A DNA stretch of 64,000 nucleotides from Hemileia vastatrix. Lineage: Eukaryota; Basidiomycota; Pucciniomycetes; Pucciniales; Zaghouaniaceae. The notes beneath the pieces are model-generated. The model was not told the origin of the DNA. It did no database searches and saw only the letters and a list, made by a program, of their open reading frames with translations. Location: NCBI GenBank assembly GCA_030280995.1, contig JASXTE010000002.1, positions 43,739,683-43,803,682 of the forward strand, written 5' to 3'. Positions 52,722 to 63,722 of the stretch are shown here, piece by piece; the first letter of the stretch is position 1, and every line of letters starts with the position of its first letter. Position numbers and translations under genes: made by a program.

Positions 52722-55292
52722 CTAGAAATACAGCATAGAAATATTAGGTATATTTAGGGAATTGAGTCTCAATGTTTTCCCTGTGGCCTAAATCAATTTC
52801 TAGGTAAAGTACAGTCCCTGGAAATATTTCCTCAAGATCTTTCAAACATTTGATTGAACACAAAGTTTCCACTCAAATGATGTAATATTTTTAATATGAT
52901 AAATTTTAAGCCCTAGAATCATAATATCATATCTAAAATGAGGAATAATTACAATTTTTTGTGGTGCTGATTTTCATAAAAAAATGGAAATTTGAATTGA
53001 ATTCAAAAACTAGTGATTGACACAGACTGAGACTAGCACCATTGGAAAGAAGGGGTGAAATATAGTCATTTTAAAAGAAGAAATTATCCAAAAATATTTA
53101 AATTTGGTCAAGAAAATTGACTTTTTGTTTATCTGTTTTTTCAAAATTCAAAATCCAATACTTCCTAACTCATCATGATGGCATACTTTTTATTACATAC
53201 TCAACTTATATAACCAATATCTGAGCTGTATTGTGCTTGGAAGCCCGTTTTATTGATAGGTTAGATATAGGTTTACCATTGTGATAGAATTACTTGATAT
53301 CTAATGGCTCTGTATGCCATAATTTTTACTCATTGAATTACTATTGAAATTCCACTAATCAATCAATCATTTGCTTATATTAAATTAAATGCTCATCAAA
53401 TATCTGGTCAACTTGCTACACTTGTGCTCAGGTTGGCTCCACTTAGCACTTCCAACCTGTGATAAATTTTTTAGCTAAAAAAAATCAATATTTTATTTAA
53501 AAGTCTTACATGTTTTGCTACTTTTAGTGGATTTTTAGTGGAATAACCCATTAGCATAACAAATAAGATTGACCACATTTCAATTTTTTGACCAAAACTA
53601 AATATTTTTTAATAATTTTTCTTTGGAACATGACTATTTTACCCCCGTTTTCTAATAGTGCTATTTTCATTTCTCTACAATCACTAATTTTAAAGTTCAA
53701 AATTTCCAAGATTTTATGAACATCTTCCTTAAAAAAATATATGATTATTTTATATTTTTGAAATGATGTTATTAACATAGAGCTTAAAATTGGTCATAAA
53801 CTAGAGTTTAATTCATCCAAGAAATAAATTTGAGGTTAATTAAATTTTTGAAAAATCATGAGGACTTATTTAGAGGGGCCATATCTTTTTATTTTGTTTC
53901 AATATTTGTCAATTTTTTATTTTTTATTTTGTTTGCCACAAATTTATCCCCATAGGTTTGTAATGTGCTCATAGATAAATATCTTGTGCTAAATATTCAC
54001 AAGACTCTTTTATATTGTATTAAGGTTGGTAACACACTCATAGATAAAATATTTGTAATTAATATTAACAAGACTCTTTTATATTATTTTAAGGCTCCTC
54101 AGAGTTTTCAATCTTCTTAAAGTTTATATTCTCAAATCTTTTTTTTACAACTGGATAATACTTCCCTCCTGGCTCAGGATATTTAAATATTCTCCTTAAT
54201 AGAGTCAAGTTAAAGTTAGGAGGAAGTCTAGGATTTCTGGTAGAAGAATAATAATTACGATCATAACAGGCTGCACTAAAAACGCTTCGGAAACTTTTCC
54301 TTTGTTCTCCTATGATCTGTTCTCTCATTCTTTATTCTTAGCAAAAAATTTATATTTTTTTTAAACCTCTGATCATGTTATCACATTTGTTGGTGAGATA
54401 TTGTCTGGAGTGCATATTTTTGAAGATCACATATCTGGGTCTTAACACAGCAGCTTCTTCTCGTGTCAAAACCGAGTGTGTTTTGAATTGACTACAAATT
54501 TAGTGATAGAAGCCTGCTGGAGTAAGAACAGTTTTTATAGTGGTGAGGGCATTAAATTGGCGGTGAATTTTCTACATATTTGATGCCCTCCATCAGAAGA
54601 TTTATAGTAGAGACTTGAGTGAAATGCACAATTTTTAGCTGTGAATATAGTTTCAGGCCGCAGTAAAGTGCTATGTTTGTCGGAGTTGTGCATGTATGAT
54701 TTTTTGTGCGTGTGAATGCGCACAGTAATTTTTTTTTAATTTTTAAAATTTTCTTTACTCTTGGGATTTATTTTATTTATGTTTCCTGTTCTATCATGGA
54801 AACCCTTTCGATCTCTTCAACAAAAAAAAAAAAAAAACACCTCCCAAAATCAATAATACGTCCCTTCGTTTTTTTAAAAAAAAAATTCCCGAGTATCTTG
54901 TCTTATGGGTAATAATATAAGATATGTTATAGCTTTTTTGATCGGTGATTGATTTTCCTTTTTTTTTCATTAAAAAACATTAATCTTTTAGTTGTATTTT
55001 ACACTGACTTTATATAAATAATCTCTTCATTTTTTTATTTAACACAAATACCAGAGAGATGGGGACTTTTTTATTTTTTTATTTCTTTATTATCGTAGGA
55101 TCGCGTACCCAAGAAGGCATGAAACTTCTGCACTGGGTTTGAGCTCATAGACTAAGTACATGAAGTTGTGTAGATATAGGCGGCGAGAGGGGAAAAGAGA
55201 ATAGATATAAACCAATAAAAAAACGAGAAAGGGAAAGGGAAAGGAGAAAGAAAAAAGAAAGAAAAAAGAAATGAACTACTAAAAAGGGAGTA
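52722..55292. other. AT-rich region, no supported gene
   Basis: Long AT-rich DNA with many short frames. The only ATG-started frame of note is on the minus strand at 54328-54089 (79 codons, MREQIIGEQRKSFRSVFSAA). It is Arg/Tyr-rich and has no recognised domain. I cannot tell whether it is a small gene, an exon or chance. Confidence 0.4.
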
Positions 55293-55990
55293 CTACGTCA
55301 TCTGTGAAGAATTGTGAGTTAAACCAAGTTGTGATGGGTCAGAGCAGAAACGGCCAGAAGCTTTGGCGAAAGGGAGAAGGTGTGTAAAAAGTAAGTGGTT
55401 AGTAAGGAGAGTGCTGGAGGAAAAGGAAAGTTTCAGTTTTCTGACGTGTTCACGTAGGAAAGATCTCGGCCTAGAAAAGGCAGGACATACGGTGAGGAAA
55501 TGATGCACACTGTCTTTTGAACCCGTAAGACAGAAGGGAAATGCGGTTTCCTCAGCGCGATATATTCGAAATAAGTATACATTGAAGCCAAGATGGCTTG
55601 ATCTAAGTTGCATTAGAATTGAGTTATCATGGCGCGATAAAGATCGTCTGGCGAGGCTTTGGGTGATGGGATCGTAAAGACCTTTAAGGCGTTTGAGAAT
55701 AGGGTCAGGGGGTGGGCGAGTGAGTAGGTCTTTGGTGACTTTGCGGTGGATTTGTCTCGATGCTGATTTGGAGGAAGGGAAGTGTATTGGGCTGAAAAGG
55801 AGTGCGGTTTGGTAGTCGGAAGCCATTTGATTCGCCCAAAAATCCACGATTTCATTGCCTGGTATGCCCGAGTGACCCGGGCACCATTCAGCATAAAAAA
55901 GGGTGTGTGGTATTTGTCGGAGTAAGAAGGTAAGCTGGGCTCTGATGCGGAGGAGGAGATGTACACCTGGTGAGCTGGGGACTTCCTAAC
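55293..55990 (-). pseudogene. LINE 3' fragment (RNase H end and C-terminal domain)
   Basis: On the minus strand the RNase H block AEWCPGHSGIPGNEIVDFWA (near 55890-55830) is followed by a C-terminal domain. That domain has a Cys/His motif (FPFCLTGSKDSVHHFLTVC) ending at 55293. It is the same architecture as the LINE at 35926-37997 but less decayed and distinct in sequence. A PGHxGIxGNE RNase H and a terminal CCHC-like motif fit the Tad/I-type LINEs of fungi. No tail or target duplication was identified. Confidence 0.8.
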
Positions 55991-56648
55991 AAAGAAATTT
56001 GTCTATTGCAATGGAGTTTTTTTAGCTGGGCTCTTTCTCTCCGCATCTGAAGGACACTCCATAGCTATTTTTTAAAATACTGGCAGAAAAAAGAAATGTA
56101 TAGAGACGCTATGGTATGCTAATTCGAGATATTTGGTGTGGTCGCTCATCAAGATTACTGGGTAGGTCATATTAATGCAACAATTTAATTATTTGCTGGA
56201 CCAGGTCAGCGCCTGGAAGGGACCTGCTTTCTTCTCCACTCTACTTCATCAAGTTTTTTTTACATGCAGAGATAGATAATATGACTAATTTTTCATTCAT
56301 ATGGCAAACCAAGCGTTTTATGTAACCTCGTAGCACTACGGACAGAGTAAAAGCCATTTGGATAGAGAAAAAAAATGCTGTGAAAAAAGAGAAAATATGT
56401 TTGCGGCAAGAAAAGTGCACAAGATGAAATAATTCCCTATAAAACTGCCCTGTTTTACCTCCAAAAACTTTAGAACCCATCAATTTTTTTAGATTTTCTA
56501 AAAGAATATTCTGCTTCTCCACCCATCATCCTATTGTCAGTTTTGATATCATTTCCAATATCATTTTCATATAATCTAATACTCACCAAACTCTTTAATC
56601 TTAACCTTTTTTTCGGAAGGAATTGAATTGAAATTTAAAACAGCGACA
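55991..56648. other. Spacer upstream of the secreted cysteine-rich protein
   Basis: No gene is supported. The final 100 bp, with pyrimidine-rich stretches (CTTAACCTTTTTTTCGG), are a plausible fungal promoter/5' UTR. Confidence 0.45.
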
Positions 56649-57083
56649 ATGTTGTTCAAGATTCCAGTGCTTTTAATTCTTTCATGTTTTTTAGCGGCAA
56701 TTAATGGGGCAACCAATCAGTGTCCCGATGCGATTAGATGTTGCAAGACTTTTGCTTCACATAGCCCCTTAAGCCCGTCGTGTATTAGTAAATTCGAGAA
56801 ACATTGTAATACGATTTGTCGCCCGAAAGCGCTCCGCGCTCGCACGGTGGAGAAGGAGGAGATGACCTCGACGAGCTTTGTAAAGCGTGCCGATTCGGAC
56901 GATAGAGCTAGACGAGCAAACCTTGCAAGATGTTTAAAACAATGCCAAACAGGACAAATCCCTTGTAAATCAAACATCGTAGGCTCCGGTATTGAAGGGC
57001 TCAGGAAGATGTGCGAAACACTCTGCCATGAAGGTTATGCTAAAAAACCTAAAAAGGAAGATGAAGGCAAGTGCAAAGCTTAG
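56649..57083 (+). CDS. Small secreted cysteine-rich protein (candidate effector)
   Basis: 144 aa from the ATG at 56649; the frame extends upstream only through a TTG. A clear signal peptide (FKIPVLLILSCFLAAINGA) is followed by 12 cysteines in two groups of six. They are separated by a charged linker containing FVKRADSDDRARRA, with a KR site of the Kex2 type and further dibasic sites. The first group follows C-x5-CC-x12-C-x7-C-x3-C. The second follows C-x3-C-x6-C-x15-C-x3-C-x15-C. Even cysteine number, small size, secretion signal and a TE-rich setting fit a rust candidate effector or secreted peptide precursor. No known family is recognised. Intronless. Confidence 0.8.
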   Translation: MLFKIPVLLILSCFLAAINGATNQCPDAIRCCKTFASHSPLSPSCISKFEKHCNTICRPKALRARTVEKEEMTSTSFVKRADSDDRARRANLARCLKQCQTGQIPCKSNIVGSGIEGLRKMCETLCHEGYAKKPKKEDEGKCKA

Positions 57084-57743
57084 TGATTTTTTGAAGACAC
57101 TCTAAGAGGTGGTGTAGGGTGTGTAAACTTTTTGCATTTCGATCTTTTTTAAATAAAATTATTCATGGTATGATTTTTATTACATATTTCAAATTTCATA
57201 GCGCGCCGAATAACGGCAACTGGTAATGGCGAAATCATTCAATATAAAAAAGAAAAGAAAAAAGGGGGGGAAACATAAGAAAATGATGAAATAAAAAAAT
57301 GCGCGAGCTTTTAAGATATATTGAAATGATATTTGCTAGAGTTTATCTTTTTCTTCTATTATGATGGATGAATGCTCTTAAAATGAAATGCAATGGACAA
57401 TTTTTTATCAATTCACGTTGAAAATTACGTTAATTGAACCCTTGACAAAATAATACTTTCGTAAAAATCAAATCGCCTCAAATAAATGAACATAAGACAA
57501 ATACACACTTACAACTGCTGAAACTGAGAAATTACCTCAAATAAATATACACCGATTGAGCCTGTTAAATCATACTTTCAAGAGACAGATAATGATGGGA
57601 AGACTGTGCAAGCTCCGAGAAAATGAGAACGTGAAATAGTAGGGGGTATCAAAGTTAGAAAGTTGTAATTATTTATGTTGAGATCTGAATCCTCTAAGTT
57701 TCCACGTCTACCAAAATACGACATGTTAGATCATAATCTATTA
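57084..57743. other. Downstream region of the secreted-protein gene
   Basis: No gene is supported. It contains AATAAA-like signals just after the stop (AAATAAAATTATTC near 57150). At 57640-57661 lies the inverted copy of the 22-bp sequence at 21184-21205. Confidence 0.5.
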
Positions 57744-57864
57744 CAGCTGTTTGGGAAAAGCTTGCTGTGTTTTTGCCTTCCACTCCCCGCCAAAAACATG
57801 AGTTTAAGCCGCCTTTGGCGCGGGATAAGGGGCAAAATAAGAGCAAGGTTTTCCCAAATAGATG
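57744..57864 (-). mobile_element. Short MITE, copy 2 (121 bp, TA-flanked)
   Basis: Nearly identical to 35799-35920 but inverted. It starts CAGCTGTTTGGGAAAAG and ends TTTTCCCAAATAGATG, with TA at 57742-57743 and 57865-57866. One terminal base of the inverted repeat has changed (GATG for GCTG). Open frames over it are artefacts. Confidence 0.8.
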
Positions 57865-58005
57865 TATATTCCGCATTGTCTCTTTCTCAAATGAGTTTTT
57901 CTAAGTTAAACTACTAGTTATCTATACTTACAGTTAAAAGTTTCCTAATCATCATATTTAAGTTATTTCCGCTATAAAGTTAGGCTTCTTGGCCTATCTG
58001 AGTAG

Positions 58006-59759
58006 TGTCAGCCTGGATATTCCCAGGACTGAGTGGAAAGTACTTATAAATTATGTTAAACACATGTAGTATACATGGGAACACTAAATAAAGGTACACA
58101 AGTTGTATACATAAGTGAAATTTATGATAAAATACAATATATGCCATTATAACACCTTATATACATGCATATATCCACCTGTTATAAGTCTTATGTACTT
58201 AATATTAAGTTGGAATATGCCAGGGTAATCTCAAGGGCCTTAAATATAAGGCTACATAATTTTTAAGTAGACTTAAAGCTGTTGATTTCATTTTTTTATG
58301 TGAAAAACAAGAAATGTGCTTTAAATCACTTAAAAGTTGAATATATGCGCTATAAATTTAATAATATTAAAAATTTGCTTTGCCAGATCAATTTGTCTTA
58401 ATTAGGACTATTGATTTGGCTACTCAAATGCATAAAAATAAAATTTTCAAATTTGGTGTTTTTTTGTCAGAAATGGCTTCTGTGTACTGGCCACATACTA
58501 CCTGCATTTTTCCTGTGTGAATAGCTTCATTTTTAGCAAAGTTACCTTTTTCACACTATAATTACCCCACATTCTATGCCCACTGTGGAGAAACACACTA
58601 AAATAGGCAACAGGTGCTTATTTAGTGTCCTAATTTAATTAAAAGTGCATTGACCTCATTATATGCACTAATTTCATTTATAATCTCAAGATTGGTGCCA
58701 AAATCTCACTACCACACTTAAATTTGCCTAAATTAGTCAAGGATTTAGAGCATCTACCCTTGTTGCAGTAAATTTTCAGTAGATACTTGCATAATTGCTG
58801 CGTCCATAGTTACTGAAATGAGGTTTCACACCCTTGTATGCAGATCCAGTTAGCAAACACACAATGGGAAAATTTTGTCACCCTTGTGTTGACTTGCCCA
58901 TTCAGTAAACTCTACTTTTTTTTCTCACGTTCTCACTACTCATTTCACTCTCCTCAACTTTTCAGATGGAACAAATCATAATTGACAAATTTCTCACAAT
59001 GAAAGAAGATTTAATTGTACAGAGCTTCTTGGTGTAGAGACTGATGCCTTGCAGAACCAGGAAAAGATCTCTGATGCACTCGGAATCTACACTATATACT
59101 AATGGGTGACTAGCTAAGTACATAGTATGGTAACACCCTAACACTTGGTGGTTCCAATTAGGGGATTGCTTTTTTGTTGGATCAGACAAGTTGATCACTT
59201 TATATGGATTTGGGGGTTGTAGGGTGAGGTCAAAATGGGAGATTGTGTTAATAGGAAGTGTTGTGTAGTAACAGTTGTGAATTAAAATAAAAAATGTTTT
59301 GTTTCAATAAGTAGTGAAACATGAAAGTGTTCAGCAGCTAAAAGGTGGAGTGAAAAGAATTGGCTGGCAAAATATTAAATTACCGAATGAGGTCAAAAGG
59401 AGCTCAGTGACTTTAGTTGACAGGCTACAGTACATGCTGAATTCACTAGCTAATAGAGGTTTTTAACGAAACAAGGGTTAAGGTTCACATCAAAATGCAG
59501 TAAAATATGCATACCAAACCAATTTACCAACACGGAGGTAGATGCTCTTACCCATACAAGTGCTTGCCAAGGACTGCATTCAGTTACCCCACATCTCATG
59601 TCATTTTTTGGGTTTCTCAGTGGTTTCTCAGTCAATATTGGTCATTTTTGGGTGGGGATTTCACATAGGTTATTTTCATAATTAGCCCCATCATTCCAAC
59701 GGTTAATCCCCCTTAATATTGTGTAGTATTTAATGTTATTCTTTCTTTTTTTTGTCTTT
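58006..59759 (+). repeat. Family C LTR, 5' part, interrupted by a MITE
   Basis: It begins TGTCAGCCTGGATATTCCC and follows the solo LTR at 61512-63011 as far as about 59755, apart from the MITE at 58748-59547. After 59760 the similarity stops. The 3' part resumes at about 60962, so a second insertion lies between. Confidence 0.75.
58748..59547. mobile_element. PIF/Harbinger-like MITE, 800 bp, TTA duplication
   Basis: The termini GAGCATCTACC and GGTAGATGCTC are perfect 11-bp inverted repeats, extended imperfectly to GTAAATT/AATTTAC about 27 bp in. It is flanked by TTA on both sides (58745-58747 and 59548-59550). The uninterrupted family C LTRs show the empty site (GGATTTACC). A 3-bp TTA duplication and G-starting TIRs are typical of PIF/Harbinger. 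No transposase domain is visible. Confidence 0.8.
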
Positions 59760-60953
59760 TATTTTAAGATATTACATGCATTGTCAGTGTATGCTAGTAT
59801 CTAAGTGTGATTTAATAGTAAATATTAATGGTCCAACTACTTATTAATAAATGATTTAGTGATTAAACCTCACGGGAAGACTAATAAAATAGTTATGCTC
59901 AGTGTTAACTCACAAGATTTGGATTGGTGTGTGCTAGTGGTGGAAAATAGGTTAATAAAATATAGTTATAGCCAATATAAAGATAATATCAATTTGTAAA
60001 TGCTTTATAATATATTTATATATGATAATAATTGTGTTATTATGTTTATTTGAATTGTAGTAAGTAAGTGATGTCCAATAACCCGTCAAATCCTCCCTTA
60101 CTTATACCAATTCTACTGGAGTGCACAGACCTTCAATCCAGATGATTTCACCCCTCTCCCCAGAAATTACAGCACTGTGAGGGCCCATCACCTCCCCATG
60201 GCCTCCACTTCAAGCAGTTTCAACACCTACACCTCCAGTAGGGACCCTCCATCACAATTAATGTTATCATAAGCCCATACCATAAATAGAGAAAACAGAT
60301 GAAAGTGGATACCATAAAGAAGCAGGTGAAATAACTCATCCAAAAAGTATATAATGAAAGCCAAAGCATATAAAGAACCAAATCAACTGTCCAAGCACTC
60401 AATAACATCCCCAAGCATCTAAATTAACCCAGTAATCATATCCCAACCCATAAATCAGCAAAAATCCATCAAAGGAAGCAGATTAAGTTGTCCAAACTGG
60501 ATATATGTGCCTGAAAAAGGTGCATATGCTTTTGTAGCCATTGAGAGTCCATTGAATATGTCCATATGACCTAAAATAAGCAGAAAAATAAAGCTTATAG
60601 GCTTTTTAAAGGTTAAAACCCGCTTATAGACCTATATATACATAATACAACTACATATTTCATTTAATATAAGGTTTATGCATACATATAAGCTTTTTTA
60701 TGTCTATAATTACTTAATATCACTTAAGATAAGTATATTATGACTCCATTAGCACCTCAAAAAATATTATAGGGCTATGGATAAGCTATTTAAACTTATA
60801 TAAGTCATTTAACAGTGTAATAAATATATATAAGCATAATAAACATATAAATAAGTATTATAACCATAATTTTTACTTATAAACTTTATGCAATTAAGGT
60901 TATCTTATTTTAAGCATAAGAAATACTCAGCCCTTGGGATACCTAGACTGAGA
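59760..60953 (-). repeat. Related LTR-like insertion, minus orientation
   Basis: The right edge read on the minus strand (CTCAGTCTAGGTATCCCAAG) resembles the start of family C LTRs. Internal TTACTTAATATCACTTAAG matches their TACTTAATATTAAG segment. It separates the two parts of a family C LTR. Exact borders and a target duplication could not be fixed by eye. No gene is present. Confidence 0.45.
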
Positions 60954-60961
60954 TTCAGAAA

Positions 60962-61475
60962 CTCTCTTTTTTGCTTATTCTTTTATTTTGATGAATTATC
61001 CCTATTACTCTAGGATTTTGGTGGGTGACATCATTCTACATATGTTATTGGTAATTCTATATGTTTATGGACAGGTTTATAAGCTAGAAAAAGCTTTCAT
61101 TAGCTGTGTATAGGACTGTTAAATCAGGAGGATACATTAGAGAATTATTGGGTACAAAAGGAGGGGGTTTTGGTCTTATTTTCTACATTTTTTATTATTA
61201 CAATTTAAATATATAACGCATAAAATTACAATTTATATCAATAGTACTTTTAAAGACTTTGAATAGTGTTTGAGTTATTATATCTATTTTTCTACCAACT
61301 AAAAGATTGTAACCTATTTATAATTAGTGAGATTAAAATTAATGAGACCCTTCTATTGAGTTATATTTTACTAATTGATCAATTTTTACTACAGTATTCA
61401 TATAGGACCATTAAAACCTTCTATACAGTTGACTAATCAAGCTATTCACATCTCTTTACTTAAACTCAGCCTGAA
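60962..61475 (+). repeat. Family C LTR, 3' part
   Basis: It matches the second half of 61512-63011, including the TATA-like region (GGGTACAAAAGGAGG near 61150), TACTACAGTATTCATATAGG and the end CAGCCTGAAAA. It is probably the displaced end of the LTR that starts at 58006. Confidence 0.65.
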
Positions 61476-61511
61476 AATTGGGAAAACTTCCTCAAGACAT
61501 CTGTTGGTTAT

Positions 61512-63011
61512 TGTCAGCCTGTATATGCCCAGGACTAAGTAAAAAGTGCTTATAAGTTATGTTAAACACATGAACTGTACAGGGGAACAATAATTGAGAG
61601 TACACAAACAGTATACATAAGTAAAATTATGATAATATACAAAATATGCCATTATAACACCTTATATACACGCATATATCCACCTTTTATAGGTCTTATG
61701 TACTTAATATTAAGTTGGAATATGTTAGGGTAATCTTAAGAACCTTAATTATAAGGCTAAATAATTTTTAAGTACATTTAGAGCTGTTATATTCACTTTT
61801 TTACGCAAAAAACAAGAAATGCGTTTTATTTCACTTAAAAGTTGACTATATGCACTATAAAATTGAGAATATCAAAATTGCGCTTTGACAGATCAATTTG
61901 TCTCATTTAGGACTATTGATTTGGCTATTTAAATGCATAAAAATAACACTTTTCAAATTTGGTGTTTTTTATGCCAGAAATGGCTTCTGTGTACTGGCCA
62001 CATACTGCCTGCTTATTTCCCATGTGAATAGCTTCATTTTTAGCAAAGTTAGCTTTTTCACACTATAATTACCCCACATTCTATGCCCACTGTGGGGAAA
62101 CACACTAAAATAGGCAAGAGGCGCTTATTTAGTGTCCTAGCTTATTTAATAATGCATTGACCTTGTTCATATGCACTAATTTCATTAATAACCTCATTCT
62201 TGGCGTCTTATTTCATCACCACGCTTAAATTTGCCTAATTTTAGTCAAGGATTTACCTGTGCAAGCTCCTGCCAAGGACTGCATGTAGTTACCCCACATC
62301 TCACGCTCTTTTTTGAGTTTTTGGGTGGTTTCTCAGTCAATATTGGTTATTTTTGGATGGGAATTTCACGTAGTATAATGTCAGGATTAGCTCATTCATT
62401 TCTACAGTGAATCCCCCTTATTATTAAGCTATTATTAACCTTAAAAAGTCCCCTTTAGTCTTTTATATTATTTTTTTATACGCATATACTCTCTTTTTGT
62501 CTTTTTCTTAAATTTTGATGTATTTCCCTTGTTATTACAGGATTTTGACGGTTTTTACTCTTCTAAATATGTCATTGGTTACTGGGGATGTTGATGGGCA
62601 TGTCTATTAGTTGTTTTGAGGCGTCATTAACTGTGTATTGGATGGTACATCAAGGGAATCATTGGGAAACTCAGTGTGTATAAAAGGAGGAGGTTTTTGG
62701 GTCTTGTTTCTACATTCTTTATCATTACAATTTACACCATATAACCAAATCAATTACAATAAACATCAATTAGTACTTTTATAAGACTTTTTAGTAGTAT
62801 CTGAATTATTAAACTCTATTTTTATACCAACTAAAAAGATTGTAAGCCACATATAAAAATAGTGAGAATTATATTACTGAGACCTTTATTCTGAATTATA
62901 TTTTACTATTTGCTGGATTTATACTACAGTATTCATATAGGACCATTTAAATATTCTAGAGAAAGACTTATCAAGCTAGTTCACGTCCTTTTAGTTGATC
63001 TTAGCCTGAAA
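61512..63011 (+). repeat. Solo LTR, family C (1500 bp, TSD GTTAT)
   Basis: It starts TGTCAGCCTGTATATGCC and ends TTAGCCTGAAA. The target duplication is GTTAT at 61507-61511 and 63012-63016. A TATA box (GTGTATAAAAGGAGG) near 62680 is followed by a T-rich segment, in the same order as in the A LTRs. No internal region is attached. It arose by LTR-LTR recombination and serves as the reference copy for this family. Confidence 0.88.
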
Positions 63012-63598
63012 GTTATCTTCCAGTAAGTAAAAAATTCAAAAACAGGCTACAAGTAAATAAAATCCCTATAGAAATATTTGGATAATTAAAATAGGTTGGG
63101 GTCACTTATATAGTTATTTCAAAAAAAGAAGCCCTGTTATAAAATAAAAATTGTGATATTTAATCAACAATTTTAGCACTAACTGAACATAAAAATTGTT
63201 CTTAGTGGGAGTCTGTCAATAGACCAATTAATTTTGTAATCTTTGCAGATGAAAAAACAGATAATAAAAACTGATTAATAGATTCTTTCAACAGGACTTT
63301 TAATCCCTTTTTATTAGTTTGTAAAATTCATTAAATATTTAAAAAGAATATTACTGAAAAATTCCTTTTTTAAATATAAAAACATGGCTACATATTGTAT
63401 ACCAGTTAAATCAAGTTAACACATAAAATTATATTTGACTTTTGAAACTTAAAAATTAACTTAAAGCCTGCAAGTAAGAAATTAAATTGGCTTAAGTAGT
63501 GTGAAATAATACTGATAAAACTTATTTTTGAAGTTTTAATAACTCATATTTCATTTTTTTGATTTGAATTCCAAGTAAAAATGTGTGACAACATAGAT
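63012..63598. other. AT-rich sequence, no gene seen
   Basis: About 590 bp between two family C LTR copies. Nothing was recognised in it. Confidence 0.5.
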
Positions 63599-63722
63599 TG
63601 TCAGGCTGAGATCAAGTACAATAAAATGAAATAGCTTGAATAGTCAGTTGTCTAAAAGATTTTAATGGTACTATATGAGTACTGTAGTGCAAATATAATA
63701 AATATTAAAATATAACTCAATA
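63599..63722 (-). repeat. Family C LTR fragment, minus orientation
   Basis: It starts TGTCAGGCTGAGATCAAG, the reverse complement of the family C 3' end, and follows it through TACTATATGAGTACTGTAG to about 63722. There a TA|GGGGGTGTCAG boundary begins another element. Confidence 0.7.
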
